Below, piece after piece: positions 9,285 to 17,593 of a stretch of DNA of 64,000 bases (the first letter of the stretch is position 1; the number at the start of each line of letters is the position of its first letter). The stretch spans positions 733,325 to 797,324 of the forward strand of contig NZ_LMFH01000005.1 in the NCBI RefSeq assembly GCF_001427225.1, given 5' to 3'. The position numbers were made by a program, and so were the translations under genes. The stretch is from Lysobacter sp. Root494. GTDB taxonomy: Bacteria > Pseudomonadota > Gammaproteobacteria > Xanthomonadales > Xanthomonadaceae. The notes beneath the pieces are model-generated. The model did no database searches, was not told where the DNA came from, and saw only the letters and a list, made by a program, of their open reading frames with translations.

Positions 9285-10127
9285 CTAGTTTTGCGCGAGG
9301 ACGCTCGCGGCCAGCGTCGACTCGCAGTCCGCATGCAGCTTGAGCGTGGCGAGATCATCCGCGCGCGTGATCCCGCGGGTCAGGATGGCGAGCGGCAATC
9401 CTGACTCGCGCGCCATGCGGGCGAAGCGGAAACCCGAATACACCATCAGCGACGAGCCGGCCACGAACATCGCATCGGAGTGTTGCAGGGCTGCTGCGGC
9501 GGCTTCGAAGCGCGCTCGCGGCACGTTCTCGCCGAAGAACACGACGTCAGGCTTCAACAGGCCGCCGCACCGCGGGCAGGGCGGCGGAGTGAAAGCGCTG
9601 AAGTCCAGATGGTCGAGGTCGGCGTCACCGTCGGGCGCGGCGCTGGCGGTAGTCGAGCTCCATTCGGGATGCGCATCGGCGAGCATCGCCTGCACGGATG
9701 CTCGCGATACGCGCGCGGTGCACGCGAGGCAGACGACCTGGTCGATCCGCCCATGCAGATCGATGACCTCGCGCTGTCCGGCGTGGCTGTGCAAACCATC
9801 GACATTCTGCGTGACCAGCATCGATATCTTGCCTTGCGCCTCCAACGTCGCGAGTGCTGCGTGCGCCCGGTTTGGGCGTGCACTGGCTACCACCGGCCAG
9901 CCGACGAAGCTGCGCGCCCAGTAGCGCGCACGCATCGCCGGATCCTGCACGAATGCCTGGTAGGTGATCGGTGCGCGGCGCTTCCACTCGCCATCGGCGC
10001 CGCGATAGTCCGGAATGCCCGAATTGGTGCTGACGCCGGCCCCGGTGAGCACGAATATCGAACGGTATTCGTCCAGCCACGCGCTGAGCGTTTCGGCAGT
10101 TTCGATTTCGATAGTGGTCACTGACAT
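9285..10127 (-). CDS. SIR2-family NAD-dependent protein deacylase
   Basis: 280 residues from the ATG at 10127; a longer open frame exists upstream, but it would run into the divergent gene's promoter region and has no family similarity. Motifs in order: NAD-binding GAGVSTNSGIPDYRG at 29-43, TQNVDGLH, the catalytic-His block DLHG, two zinc Cys pairs (CLAC and CPRC), KPDVVFFGE and GSSLMVYSG. The enzyme removes acyl groups from lysine using NAD+, giving nicotinamide and O-acyl-ADP-ribose. The insertion between the two Cys pairs (about 45 residues, Asp/Ala-rich) is longer than in E. coli CobB, resembling class II sirtuins. Cytoplasmic. Confidence 0.9.
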   Translation of the reverse strand: MSVTTIEIETAETLSAWLDEYRSIFVLTGAGVSTNSGIPDYRGADGEWKRRAPITYQAFVQDPAMRARYWARSFVGWPVVASARPNRAHAALATLEAQGKISMLVTQNVDGLHSHAGQREVIDLHGRIDQVVCLACTARVSRASVQAMLADAHPEWSSTTASAAPDGDADLDHLDFSAFTPPPCPRCGGLLKPDVVFFGENVPRARFEAAAAALQHSDAMFVAGSSLMVYSGFRFARMARESGLPLAILTRGITRADDLATLKLHADCESTLAASVLAQN

Positions 10128-10258
10128 GGGGCCGATTATGCCGATGCCGTTCGGCCACCCACGCCGGCTGGCGTGAAAACGAGGAGTAGTTTCCTTAACA
10201 GGCTCGTCGCTATCCTCGTCATGCCGCTTCTCGCCACCTATCCCGCGTCGAGGTTCCC

Positions 10259-11176
10259 ATGCCGAATACACCGCGCAAGAAGGCCAGCGATTTCGATCCC
10301 GAGGTGCTGCGCCTGTTCGATCAGTACGTCCATGGCCTCATCGACCGGCGTGGATTCCTCACGGGAGCCGCGCGCTTTGCGGTAGGCGCTTCGGGCGCGG
10401 CGGGATTGCTGGCTGCACTCAGCCCGCAGTTCGTCGCGGCGCAGCAGGTGAAGCCGGACGACAGGCGCCTTGCGACGAAGTACCTCGAATTCGCTTCGCC
10501 CGAGGGTTATGGGAAGGCACGCGGGTACCTGGCGAAACCAGCGAAGGCAAAAGGGCCGCTGCCCGTGGTGCTCGTCGTGCATGAGAACCGAGGCCTCAAT
10601 CCGCATATCGAAGACATCACGCGCCGGCTCGCACTCGAGGACTACATCGCCTTCGCGCCGGATGCGTTGTTCCCGCTGGGTGGCTATCCCGGTGACGAGG
10701 ACAAGGCACGCGCCGAGTTCGCCAAACTCGACCAGGCGAAAACACGACGGGACTTCCTCGCGGCGGCGCGGATGTCGCGGAACATCGAAGGCGGCAATGG
10801 CAGGCTGGGCGTGGTGGGCTTCTGCTATGGCGGTGGAATGGCCAATTTCCTGGCCACGCAGTTGCCCGATCTCGGCGCTGCCGCGCCGTTCTATGGCAGC
10901 CCGCCGCCACTGGAAGACGTCCCGAAGATCAAGGCGGAGCTGCTGGTCGTGCTCGCCGGGAACGACGAACGCATCAACGCCGCGTCGCCTGCCTACGAAT
11001 CCGCGCTGAAGCAGGCAGGCGTCCGCTACTCGGTGTACCAGCCGGCCGGTACGCAGCACGGCTTCAACAACGACACCACGCCACGCTATGACGGGGACGC
11101 CGCACGCGAGGCCTGGAAGCGCACGCTGGCGTTGTTCGAGCGCACGTTGAGGAAGAAGGGCCCGGCCAAGACCTGA
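10259..11176 (+). CDS. Tat-exported dienelactone hydrolase family protein
   Basis: 305 residues, start ATG with GAGG upstream. A twin-arginine signal (DRRGFLTGAARFAVGASGAAG) lies at about residues 34-60, predicting Tat export. The mature part is a dienelactone-hydrolase fold: VHENRGLNPHIED carries the conserved Glu, GFCYGGG carries the nucleophile Cys, GNDERI the Asp and TQHGFNND the His. DLH proteins of this type (YghX-like) hydrolyse lactones or esters. Neighbours give no pathway clue. It is divergent from the sirtuin gene. Confidence 0.88.
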   Translation: MPNTPRKKASDFDPEVLRLFDQYVHGLIDRRGFLTGAARFAVGASGAAGLLAALSPQFVAAQQVKPDDRRLATKYLEFASPEGYGKARGYLAKPAKAKGPLPVVLVVHENRGLNPHIEDITRRLALEDYIAFAPDALFPLGGYPGDEDKARAEFAKLDQAKTRRDFLAAARMSRNIEGGNGRLGVVGFCYGGGMANFLATQLPDLGAAAPFYGSPPPLEDVPKIKAELLVVLAGNDERINAASPAYESALKQAGVRYSVYQPAGTQHGFNNDTTPRYDGDAAREAWKRTLALFERTLRKKGPAKT

Positions 11177-11236
11177 AGCAGCAGGCGGCATGCGTATTGT
11201 TGAGCTGACAGGCTGCTGGACCCGTGCCATCAGTCA

Positions 11237-11266
11237 TAGACCAAAATGTCTAGACAACATGGTCTA
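11237..11266. promoter_or_regulatory. Tandem dyad operator upstream of blaI-like gene
   Basis: Two exact dyads of the form TAGAC-N6-GTCTA lie in tandem at 11237-11252 and 11251-11266, sharing two bases. The overlap creates a perfect 10-bp palindrome (TGTCTAGACA, 11247-11256). BlaI/MecI repressors are known to bind dyads with GTCTAC/TACA-type half-sites over their own promoter. The position about 40 nt before the repressor gene fits autoregulation of the blaI-M56 pair. Confidence 0.7.
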
Positions 11267-11305
11267 CATGATCTAGCGTGTGTCCATCCCCGATGGATGC
11301 CCGCA

Positions 11306-11719
11306 ATGCCGAAGACCGCCGCCAAACCCACCAAGCCACCCAAACCCACAGCGGCGGAGCTCGATCTGCTCCGCGTGATCTGGAGGCTCGGCTCGTCGAC
11401 GGTCAAGGATGTCCACCAGGAACAGCTGCGCGAACGCCCGGATCTGGCGTACGCCACCGTGTTGCGGCTGATGCAGGTCATGCATGCGAAAGGACTGCTC
11501 TTTCGCGATGAAAGCCAGCGTTCGCACGTCTACGCCGCCGCGCACGAGCGTGATGCGCTGCAGACGAACCTGCTTCGCGACCTGATCCAGAAGGCATTCG
11601 CGGGTTCGGGAAAGGACCTCGTCCTCGCCGCCCTGAGCGAGCACGTCAGCGCGAAGGAGCGCGAGGAAATCCGTCGGTTCCTGAAAGAGGACGCCCGTAA
11701 GGAGAACGGCAATGAATGA
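11306..11719 (+). CDS. BlaI/MecI-family transcriptional repressor
   Basis: 137 residues. After a Pro/Lys-rich N-terminus come the winged-helix elements of the BlaI family: TAAELDLLRVIWRLGSSTVKDV, then YATVLRLMQVMHAKGLL and VYAAAHERD, followed by a helical dimerisation region. It should repress its own operon and be inactivated when the partner metalloprotease is triggered. The start is uncertain between 11297 and 11306; an earlier in-frame ATG at 11246 lies inside the operator and is unlikely. The gene overlaps the M56 gene by 8 nt, indicating coupled translation. Confidence 0.88.
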   Translation: MPKTAAKPTKPPKPTAAELDLLRVIWRLGSSTVKDVHQEQLRERPDLAYATVLRLMQVMHAKGLLFRDESQRSHVYAAAHERDALQTNLLRDLIQKAFAGSGKDLVLAALSEHVSAKEREEIRRFLKEDARKENGNE

Positions 11720-13607
11720 GACCCTGGAACTGCTGGTGCCCGTGCTGGGCCGCGCCCTGCTCAACTTCCTCTGGCAGGGCGCCCTGATCGGGGTCATTGC
11801 CGCACTGCTGCTGCAGGCCACGCGCCACGCGCGACCACAGCTGCGCTACGCCATCGCATGCCTTGCATTGCTCGCGTGCGCCGTGGCGCCCGTGGCGGAC
11901 GTTGCAAGGCAATTCGCGGTATCCGGATCCGAGGACACTGCGCCGGTCATGGTCGCGTCGATTGCAGCATTCGCGCCGGTGATTTCGCAGGCAGCTGCGA
12001 ATACCACGGCGTGGCGCATCGATGATGCGCTGCCCTGGATCGTCGCGTTGTGGGCCATCGGCGCATGCGTGCTGTCGCTGCGCATGGCGATGGGCGTGTG
12101 GTGGATCCAGCGGCTTTGCGCTTCGCCACAGTGCGACACGCAACGCAGCTGGCAGGCGCGACTGGATGCAATCGCCGGCCACTTCGGACTGCGTCGTCGC
12201 GTCACGCTGCGCCTGGTGGATGCGCTGGCCACGCCGGCTTCGGTGGGGTGGTGGCGCCCCGTCGTGCTGCTGCCGACGGCACTGCTGACACGCATGCCCG
12301 TGGATCTGATCGAAGCCTTGCTCGCACACGAACTCGCGCACATCCGCCGCCACGACTACCTGGTGAACCTGCTGCAGGGCGCCGTGGAAGCGATGCTGTT
12401 CTATCACCCGGTCACGTGGTGGCTGTCGCGGCAGATCCGCATCGAACGCGAACACATCGCCGATCGCATGGCCGTGGAAGTCGCGGTGGAACCGCGCCGG
12501 CTCGCCTTCGCGCTTTCCGAATTGTCCGGATGCATGGCATCCGCCGCTCCCATGCCCTCGCTGGTACTCGCCGCTAATGGAGGTCGCCTCATGTCCCGCA
12601 TCGAACAGCTCATTCGCCCCGGTATCCGCCGCAGCAGCGGACGCATTGCCTTCCCGTTGATCGGGTTCGCCACCGCGTGCCTGGCGTTCTATGCCCACGC
12701 GCAGATCAACAGCAAAACTGCGCCGCCGGCTTCGCCCGTCGCCGCCGTATCATCGGCGCCGGCCGTTGCTCCGGTTGCGTCGACGCTTCCCGTCCCAGCG
12801 GCGGCGCCGGGACCCGTTCTCGCGCAGGCACCGGTCGCGCGCGCAGGCAACCACATGCGCATGCACGACGGCCACGGCGGCGCGTCTTTTGCACTGGTCA
12901 GGAAGGGCGCGGGTTACACGATGACTGGATCCAGCGACGATACGGACGACATCGAGGCCGCGCGCAGCAACATCGACGGCGACTTTGTCTGGTTCCGCAA
13001 GGGCGACCAGGCCTATGTGATCGACGATCCCGCCACCGTCAGTCGCGCGGCGGCCGCATGGGCCGAAACCGACAAGCTCGGCACCCGCATGGAAGCGCTC
13101 GGCAGCCAGATGGAAGTGCACGGCAAGAAGATGGAAGCGCTTGGCCGGCAGATGGAGCAGCTGTCCGCGGGCAATGCGGAAAGTGCAGCGATGAAGGCCG
13201 CGGGTGTGCGCATGGAGGGCCTCGGCCGGCAGCAGGAACAACTGGCCTCGAAGCAGGCGAAGCTTGCTCTGGCGATGATCGATGCCGACGAAGCACGCAA
13301 GGAACAGCTTTCACGTGAGATGGAGCAGCTGTCGGCGCAGCAGGAAGCGCTCAGCGGCCAGATGGAAGCGCAGTCGCGCATAGTGGAGGCCGAAGGTTCG
13401 CGCATCGAACAGCGCATGCAACCGATGGAGGCGCTGGGCCGGCAGATGGACGAGGCCGGCAAGCCCATGGAAGCGCTGGGCGAGCAGATGGATGTACTGG
13501 GCGAACAGATGGACAAGCTGAGTACGCAGGCCGAACGCGAGACGCTGTCGCTGATCGACGAAGCCATGACGAAGGGGCTGGCGAAGCCGGCACCCGTGCG
13601 CCGCTAG
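11712..13607 (+). CDS. M56-family (BlaR1-like) membrane metalloprotease with long repetitive C-terminal tail
   Basis: 631 residues. Transmembrane helices occupy the N-terminal third, with the zinc motif HELAH at 206-210 and downstream EREHIADRMA as the third-ligand helix. This is the M56/BlaR1 protease domain that cleaves or inactivates a BlaI-type repressor. Instead of a penicillin-binding sensor domain, the region after a TM at about 315 is an Ala/Pro-rich linker followed by a polar helical tail (about 455-610) built of repeated units like MEALGxQME and MEQLSAxQE. The signal sensed is therefore probably not a beta-lactam. It is cotranscribed with the upstream repressor gene (8-nt overlap) and followed by a strong terminator. 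Confidence 0.88.
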   Translation: MNETLELLVPVLGRALLNFLWQGALIGVIAALLLQATRHARPQLRYAIACLALLACAVAPVADVARQFAVSGSEDTAPVMVASIAAFAPVISQAAANTTAWRIDDALPWIVALWAIGACVLSLRMAMGVWWIQRLCASPQCDTQRSWQARLDAIAGHFGLRRRVTLRLVDALATPASVGWWRPVVLLPTALLTRMPVDLIEALLAHELAHIRRHDYLVNLLQGAVEAMLFYHPVTWWLSRQIRIEREHIADRMAVEVAVEPRRLAFALSELSGCMASAAPMPSLVLAANGGRLMSRIEQLIRPGIRRSSGRIAFPLIGFATACLAFYAHAQINSKTAPPASPVAAVSSAPAVAPVASTLPVPAAAPGPVLAQAPVARAGNHMRMHDGHGGASFALVRKGAGYTMTGSSDDTDDIEAARSNIDGDFVWFRKGDQAYVIDDPATVSRAAAAWAETDKLGTRMEALGSQMEVHGKKMEALGRQMEQLSAGNAESAAMKAAGVRMEGLGRQQEQLASKQAKLALAMIDADEARKEQLSREMEQLSAQQEALSGQMEAQSRIVEAEGSRIEQRMQPMEALGRQMDEAGKPMEALGEQMDVLGEQMDKLSTQAERETLSLIDEAMTKGLAKPAPVRR

Positions 13608-13626
13608 GGATTGCTTTTGTAACGGC

Positions 13627-13653
13627 AAACGGGACGCCATGAGCGTCCCGTTT
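13627..13653. terminator. Bidirectional rho-independent terminator
   Basis: A perfect 11-bp stem (AAACGGGACGC with GCGTCCCGTTT) and a 5-nt loop lie between the convergent M56 and peroxiredoxin genes. The A/T ends of the stem supply a short U-run in both directions. Confidence 0.8.
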
Positions 13654-13704
13654 GCTTTCAGGCTTCAGGCAGCACGCCGTGTACCCGGGGTGTTTCGCGG
13701 CGAT

Positions 13705-14247
13705 CTACTTCTTCAGCGCCTTCACCGCTTCCAGCATCTCTTTCACGTGCTGGTTCGGCTTCAGGTCGGAATAGACGTGCGCGATCGACCCTGACGGAGA
13801 TATCACGTAGGACGTGCGGCTCGACCACTCCGGCTTGGCGCTGAGCGTCGCGTCGTACTGCTTCGCGATCTTCGCGCCCGGATCGGCGGCCACCGGGAAC
13901 TTGCCGCCGCAGTGTTCGGTTTCCTTCGAGAACGCGGCGAGTTCATCCACGTTGCCGGCAGTGATGCCGATGACCGTCGCGCCCTGCGCCTTGAAGTCGT
14001 CGATCGCTTCGGAGAACTGGTGTGCTTCGAGGTTGCAGCCCGGCGTGTGCGCGGCGGGGAAGAAGTACACGACGACGGGGCCCTTCTTCAGCGCGTCGGC
14101 GAGCTTGTAGGTGAACGGCTTGCCCGCGAGATAGGCCGGCGCGGTGAAGTCGGGGGCCTTCGTGCCCGGCGTGAGGGCTGCGAAGGAAGGCGCGGCAAAC
14201 GAGGCCGCGGCAACGAGGCCGATGGCGGCGAACTTCAGCGGTTTCAT
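13705..14247 (-). CDS. Exported AhpC/TSA-family peroxiredoxin (Bcp-like)
   Basis: 180 residues with a signal peptide (MKPLKFAAIGLVAAASFAAPSFA). The mature protein has the peroxiredoxin core: G-x2-APDF near the start, then VVVYFFPAAHTPGCNLEAHQF with the peroxidatic Cys in a TPGC context, then GITAGNVDELAAFSKE, and RTSYVISPSG. It would reduce peroxides with thiol electrons, here in the periplasm. The PAAHTPGC loop differs from the usual P-K-D-x-TPGC of Bcp but keeps the Thr-x2-Cys. A second Cys (EHCGGKF) could be the resolving residue. Confidence 0.88.
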   Translation of the reverse strand: MKPLKFAAIGLVAAASFAAPSFAALTPGTKAPDFTAPAYLAGKPFTYKLADALKKGPVVVYFFPAAHTPGCNLEAHQFSEAIDDFKAQGATVIGITAGNVDELAAFSKETEHCGGKFPVAADPGAKIAKQYDATLSAKPEWSSRTSYVISPSGSIAHVYSDLKPNQHVKEMLEAVKALKK

Positions 14248-14317
14248 CCAGGCGCTCCAGTGGGGTGACGGCTGCGTTATACGGCAAAAGCCCCGGTCCA
14301 GGCGCGAAACCTTCGTC

Positions 14318-14803
14318 TCAATGCTGTGTCTTCGGGTTCTTTTGCTGTTTCATCGCCCATTCCTCGCCGCGACGTTTCATCTCCTCGTCGCTGACGTCTT
14401 CCTTGTGCGTGCCCAGCATCCATTTGTGCCCGAACGGATCGATCACCGTGCCCATGCGGTCGCCCCAGAACTGGTCCTCGGCGGGTTGCACGAGTTTTGC
14501 ACCGGCCTTGACGGCCTGGTCCATCGCGGCGTCGACATCGGGCACGTAGATCATGAAGCCGCCGGTCGCGCCGCCCCGGGTCTTGGGACTTAGCGCATCC
14601 CACTCCTCGAATTCGTCGGAAAGCATGAAGCGCGAATCGCCGATCTGCATTTCCGCATGTCCGATCTTGTCGCCTACTGGCAGCCGATAGGTTTCTTTCG
14701 CGCCGAAGGCCTTTGCGTAGAACTCCATGGCCTTGCTGGCGTCATCGACGATCGCGGTTGGCGTGATGCTGTGATAGCCGGAAGGAATCGGATTCACTGC
14801 CAT
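14318..14803 (-). CDS. VOC-family (PhnB/glyoxalase-like) protein
   Basis: 161 residues from ATG 14803, with GGAGG 8-12 nt upstream. The pattern SITPTAIVDDASKAMEFYAKAFGA, then HAEMQIGDSRFMLSDE, then DVDAAMDQAVKAGA and DPFGHKWMLGTH is that of the PhnB-like subgroup of vicinal-oxygen-chelate proteins. The His and Glu positions could bind metal. A lysine-rich C-terminal helix follows. The exact substrate is unknown; relatives are often called glyoxalase or bleomycin-resistance-like without biochemical proof. No ECF42-type promoter precedes it, unlike the VOC gene at 36974. Confidence 0.85.
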   Translation of the reverse strand: MAVNPIPSGYHSITPTAIVDDASKAMEFYAKAFGAKETYRLPVGDKIGHAEMQIGDSRFMLSDEFEEWDALSPKTRGGATGGFMIYVPDVDAAMDQAVKAGAKLVQPAEDQFWGDRMGTVIDPFGHKWMLGTHKEDVSDEEMKRRGEEWAMKQQKNPKTQH

Positions 14804-14907
14804 GACACTGCCTCCATCAGACGGAACTGGCAGCGTGCTCGCGCATTCGTTACAGGTGGATGAGCGCGACGTTTCGAGCAGGGAAAGTGCCCGACGCCTG
14901 CCTGCTG

Positions 14908-15834
14908 CTAGCGCAACAGATCCGAATGCGCCGGATCCTGGAACCATTCGATGACGAAGTCGCGGAATGCACGCGAACGCTGCGGCAGATGTTCGCGGCT
15001 CGGGTACACCAGGGCAACCGGCGTTACGGGCAGCCGCCATTCGGGCAGTAGTTCCACCAACCGCCCCGCGTGTAATTCGTCGATCACAAGGTAGCGTGGC
15101 AACCGCGCGATGCCGATTCCGCGCAAGGCGGCGCGGCGCATGCCGATGAAGTGGTTGATCGCCAGCGAGCCCTGCACCGGCACGGTGATGCTTTCGTCGC
15201 CGCGTTGCACGATCCACTGTCCGTCGTCGCGGAAGGAACGGTTGCGCAGGGCTTCGAGCGCGCGCAGCTGCATTGGTTCGGTGATGCCGTCAGGCGCATG
15301 GAGCGACAGGTAATCGGGGCTGGCGACGATCAGCTCGCGCATCACGCCAATGCCGCGCGCAATCAGCGAAGGATCCAGCGTTCGTGCCATGCGGATAGCG
15401 AAGTCGAAACCTTCTCCGATCAGGTCGCGCTGCGCGATCGACAAATCCACATCGAAGCGCACCAGGGGATGGCGTGCGCTGAAGTCCGCCAGCAGGTCGA
15501 CCAGGAAACTGTCGCCAAGCGACGTCGGTGCCGTGATGCGCAGCAGCCCATCGACTTCGGTGCGCACGGAGGAAACGGCGCGCTCGCCGTCACCGAGCAG
15601 GTCGCGGGCCTGTCGCGCGTAGTCGAGGTAGAGCCGGCCGGCCTCGGTGAGTGCGATCCGACGCGTCGTGCGGTGGAGCAGGCGCACGCCGAATGCGGTT
15701 TCCAGCTCGCTGACCTGCTTGCTGATGTAGGCCTTGGACACGCCCAGGCGCTCGGCTGCGCGGGTGAAACTCCCGCTCTCGGCCACGGTGAGCAGGGCCA
15801 GTGCCTGATCGAAGCGATGGCTGACTGTTTCCAT
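14908..15834 (-). CDS. LysR-family transcriptional regulator
   Basis: 308 residues. An N-terminal winged helix-turn-helix (ALLTVAESGSFTRAAERLGVSKAYISKQVSELETAFGVRLLHRTTR) is followed by the periplasmic-binding-protein-like effector domain (LLRITAPTSLGDSFL onward). It matches the group near DmlR/YafC. It is divergent from the SDR gene at 15932 with a 97-bp intergenic region, the classical arrangement in which the regulator controls the neighbour. The ligand is unknown. Confidence 0.9.
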   Translation of the reverse strand: METVSHRFDQALALLTVAESGSFTRAAERLGVSKAYISKQVSELETAFGVRLLHRTTRRIALTEAGRLYLDYARQARDLLGDGERAVSSVRTEVDGLLRITAPTSLGDSFLVDLLADFSARHPLVRFDVDLSIAQRDLIGEGFDFAIRMARTLDPSLIARGIGVMRELIVASPDYLSLHAPDGITEPMQLRALEALRNRSFRDDGQWIVQRGDESITVPVQGSLAINHFIGMRRAALRGIGIARLPRYLVIDELHAGRLVELLPEWRLPVTPVALVYPSREHLPQRSRAFRDFVIEWFQDPAHSDLLR

Positions 15835-15931
15835 TGGTAAACAGTATTTCCACTTTAGGCCGGATTATCCAATTCTTCCGCTTGATTAAAGTCGCTGCCA
15901 AGACCAATCCGGTCGCGAGTGAAGAGACGAT

Positions 15932-16531
15932 ATGAAGATTCTTCTGGTAGGTGCCCATGGCACGGTTGGCCGGGGCGTAGCGACGGAGCTGAAGGCGCGG
16001 CACGAGGTGATCGCCGCGGGCCGGCGCGGTGCGACAGTCACTCTGGACCTGGCGGATGCGGCGAGCATTCGCAAGGCATTGGAATCACTGGGGCCGGTGG
16101 ATGCGATCGTGTCGGCGGCCGGGCAGGTTGGTTGGGCGCCACTGCTGGAACTGACGCAGGAGCAATGGGCTTACAGCGTCGCCAACAAGCTGATGGGGCA
16201 GGTGAACCTTGCGCTGGTTGGCCAGGAGTTCCTGCGCGATGGCGGGTCGATCACCCTCACGTCGGGGGTGCTGTTTGACCAGCCAGTGCCTTATGGCGCG
16301 GCGGCGAGCCTGGCGAACGGTGGCATCGAAGCCTTCGTTCGCGCAGCTGCAATCGAACTGCCGCGCGGCCTGCGCATCAATGCGGTCAGCCCGGGAGTGC
16401 TCGCGGAATCGATGGAGGACCTGGGACCGTTCTTCCGCGGCTTCGAGCCGGTGTCGGCCGCGCGCGTCGCGCTGGGTTACAGCCGGTCAGTCGAGGGGTC
16501 GGATACCGGCAAGGTCTACGCGGTTCAGTGA
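15932..16531 (+). CDS. Short-chain dehydrogenase/reductase-like protein lacking the YxxxK pair
   Basis: 199 residues with the Rossmann motif GAHGTVGRGVA near the N-terminus, SAAG in place of NNAG, TSGVLFDQPVPYGAAASLANGG and RINAVSPGVL. At the catalytic position it reads Y-G-A-A-A rather than YxxxK, so the catalytic Lys is missing. I recall a subgroup (PRK07578-type) where this is normal, so this is a family trait, not decay. It may bind NAD(P)H without being a standard alcohol dehydrogenase. Probable target of the divergent LysR regulator. Confidence 0.85.
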   Translation: MKILLVGAHGTVGRGVATELKARHEVIAAGRRGATVTLDLADAASIRKALESLGPVDAIVSAAGQVGWAPLLELTQEQWAYSVANKLMGQVNLALVGQEFLRDGGSITLTSGVLFDQPVPYGAAASLANGGIEAFVRAAAIELPRGLRINAVSPGVLAESMEDLGPFFRGFEPVSAARVALGYSRSVEGSDTGKVYAVQ

Positions 16532-16556
16532 GCTGAAGGGGCCTGTCGGCCTCCTA

Positions 16557-16700
16557 TCAGGAACCTGACGTGGTGTCCTTGGACGAAGGCGGATTCGCAG
16601 CGTCCTTGGCGGCCTGCTTCTTGGCCTGCTTTTCGTCATTCTTCTTTTTCTTGGCCAGTTCACGCTGGCGCTTTTCGAAAGAGTAGTTGGGCTTGGCCAT
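16557..16700 (-). CDS. Small Lys-rich protein, 47 aa
   Basis: Begins MAKPNYSFEKRQRELAKKKK and continues as a Lys/Ala/Gln helix with a Pro/Ser/Thr tail. About one residue in four is Lys. I do not recognise a characterised family, though similar MAKPNYSFEKRQRE proteins occur in xanthomonads as far as I recall. Codon use is GC-rich like its neighbours and the frame is compact. It sits downstream of the cold-shock gene on the same strand, but a terminator separates them. The high positive charge suggests nucleic-acid or ribosome contact (inference). Confidence 0.75.
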   Translation of the reverse strand: MAKPNYSFEKRQRELAKKKKNDEKQAKKQAAKDAANPPSSKDTTSGS

Positions 16701-16763
16701 GGTCGCGTCTCGCTTGTATGGGGATGGCGTATGGGATGGCGGTGGCTGAAGAGCCGTACCGCT

Positions 16764-16792
16764 GAAAAAAGAAGCCCGGCCTAAGCCGGGCT
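16764..16792 (-). terminator. Rho-independent terminator of the cold-shock gene
   Basis: An 8-bp GC stem (AGCCCGGC / GCCGGGCT) with a 4-nt loop lies 27 nt past the csp stop. In the minus-strand transcript it is followed by a run of six U. Confidence 0.85.
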
Positions 16793-16818
16793 CCTGGTCT
16801 TGCTTGTGCCTGAAAGGA

Positions 16819-17028
16819 TCAGACGGTCTGGACTTCGTCAGCCTGCAGGCCCTTCTGGCCCTTGGCGACTACGAAGGTGACCTTCTGGCCTTCCTGCAGG
16901 CTCTTGAAGCCCGAGGACTGGATCGCGCGGAAATGCACGAACACATCTTCGCCGTTTTCACGGCTGATGAAGCCAAAGCCCTTGGCGTCGTTGAACCACT
17001 TGACGGTACCGGTTTCACGATTCGACAT
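16819..17028 (-). CDS. CspA-family cold-shock protein
   Basis: 69 residues starting [21 protein letters not shown], with both RNA-binding motifs (KGFGFI and VFVHF) and the [20 protein letters not shown] ending of CspA proteins. It is a single-stranded nucleic acid chaperone that melts RNA structure. A strong ribosome site (AAGGAG) precedes the ATG at 17028; the long open frame further upstream is a leader, not coding. The roughly 135-nt leader after a plausible promoter fits the usual csp post-transcriptional control. Confidence 0.95.
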   Translation of the reverse strand: MSNRETGTVKWFNDAKGFGFISRENGEDVFVHFRAIQSSGFKSLQEGQKVTFVVAKGQKGLQADEVQTV

Positions 17029-17172
17029 CGTTGTAACTCCTTGGAACGGATGAATGCCGCTGGTGCGGCGGAAGCTGGTTGCAAGGAGAAGCGGGGTGCA
17101 ACGATGTAGTGAAACGGAATCTACAACATCGGGCCACGATTCAGGGTGACCCTTGGCGAACTCAGCTTGGCC

Positions 17173-17201
17173 ACGGTAAGTGCCCGGGGCCCACAAAGCA
17201 A
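17173..17201 (-). promoter_or_regulatory. Candidate csp promoter with long leader
   Basis: On the minus strand TTGCTT (17201-17196) and TACCGT (17178-17173) are separated by 17 bp. A start near 17166 would give about 138 nt of untranslated leader before the csp ATG, typical of cspA-type genes. The -10 match is weak. Confidence 0.4.
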
Positions 17202-17281
17202 ATGTTTTTCGCTCTTCGGTTCAGTTTCAGGGTTTCTGGTGCCGCTATCGGGCGATTCAGAGACTGAAGTGCGCGGATTTT

Positions 17282-17551
17282 TCAGCGCTGGTGCAGCGGG
17301 ATCAGCGATGCCCGCAGCTTGCTCTGGTCCAGCAGTTCGCGAAGCCGCTGCTCCACGTTGGGCAGATCCGGCAGTTGCTGCGAGGCATACAGCGAATACG
17401 TCGGCCGGTCGCTCCCGTGCGGGCCGGGCTGGCGCCCGACGCTCACGTGGGGCGTCTGGCAGGCGCGCGCCCATAGCGCCTGCAACTGGGTGGGACCGAT
17501 GCTCTGTCCCTGGCCCAGGGTGAATCTGAAGATCGCGATCTGGTGCTTCAT
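17282..17551 (-). CDS. Hypothetical protein, 89 aa
   Basis: Starts MKHQIAIFRFTLGQGQSIGP after a good ribosome site (GAAGGAAG). It has a hydrophobic first strand, then polar segments ending in a helix (EQRLRELLDQSKLR). There is no signal peptide, membrane segment or known motif. I do not recognise it. Support for its being real is the RBS, the compact fit between neighbours on the same strand, and amino-acid composition unlike that of the opposite-strand frames. Confidence 0.6.
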   Translation of the reverse strand: MKHQIAIFRFTLGQGQSIGPTQLQALWARACQTPHVSVGRQPGPHGSDRPTYSLYASQQLPDLPNVEQRLRELLDQSKLRASLIPLHQR

Positions 17552-17593
17552 GCCAACTTCCTTCGTAAGGCTACGTACGTGTTCGACGTGCTG

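Noticed and set aside
15835-15931. LysR-type T-N11-A operator between the divergent LysR and SDR genes
   Set aside because: Several weak T-N11-A candidates exist, none with convincing dyad symmetry, so no site is claimed.
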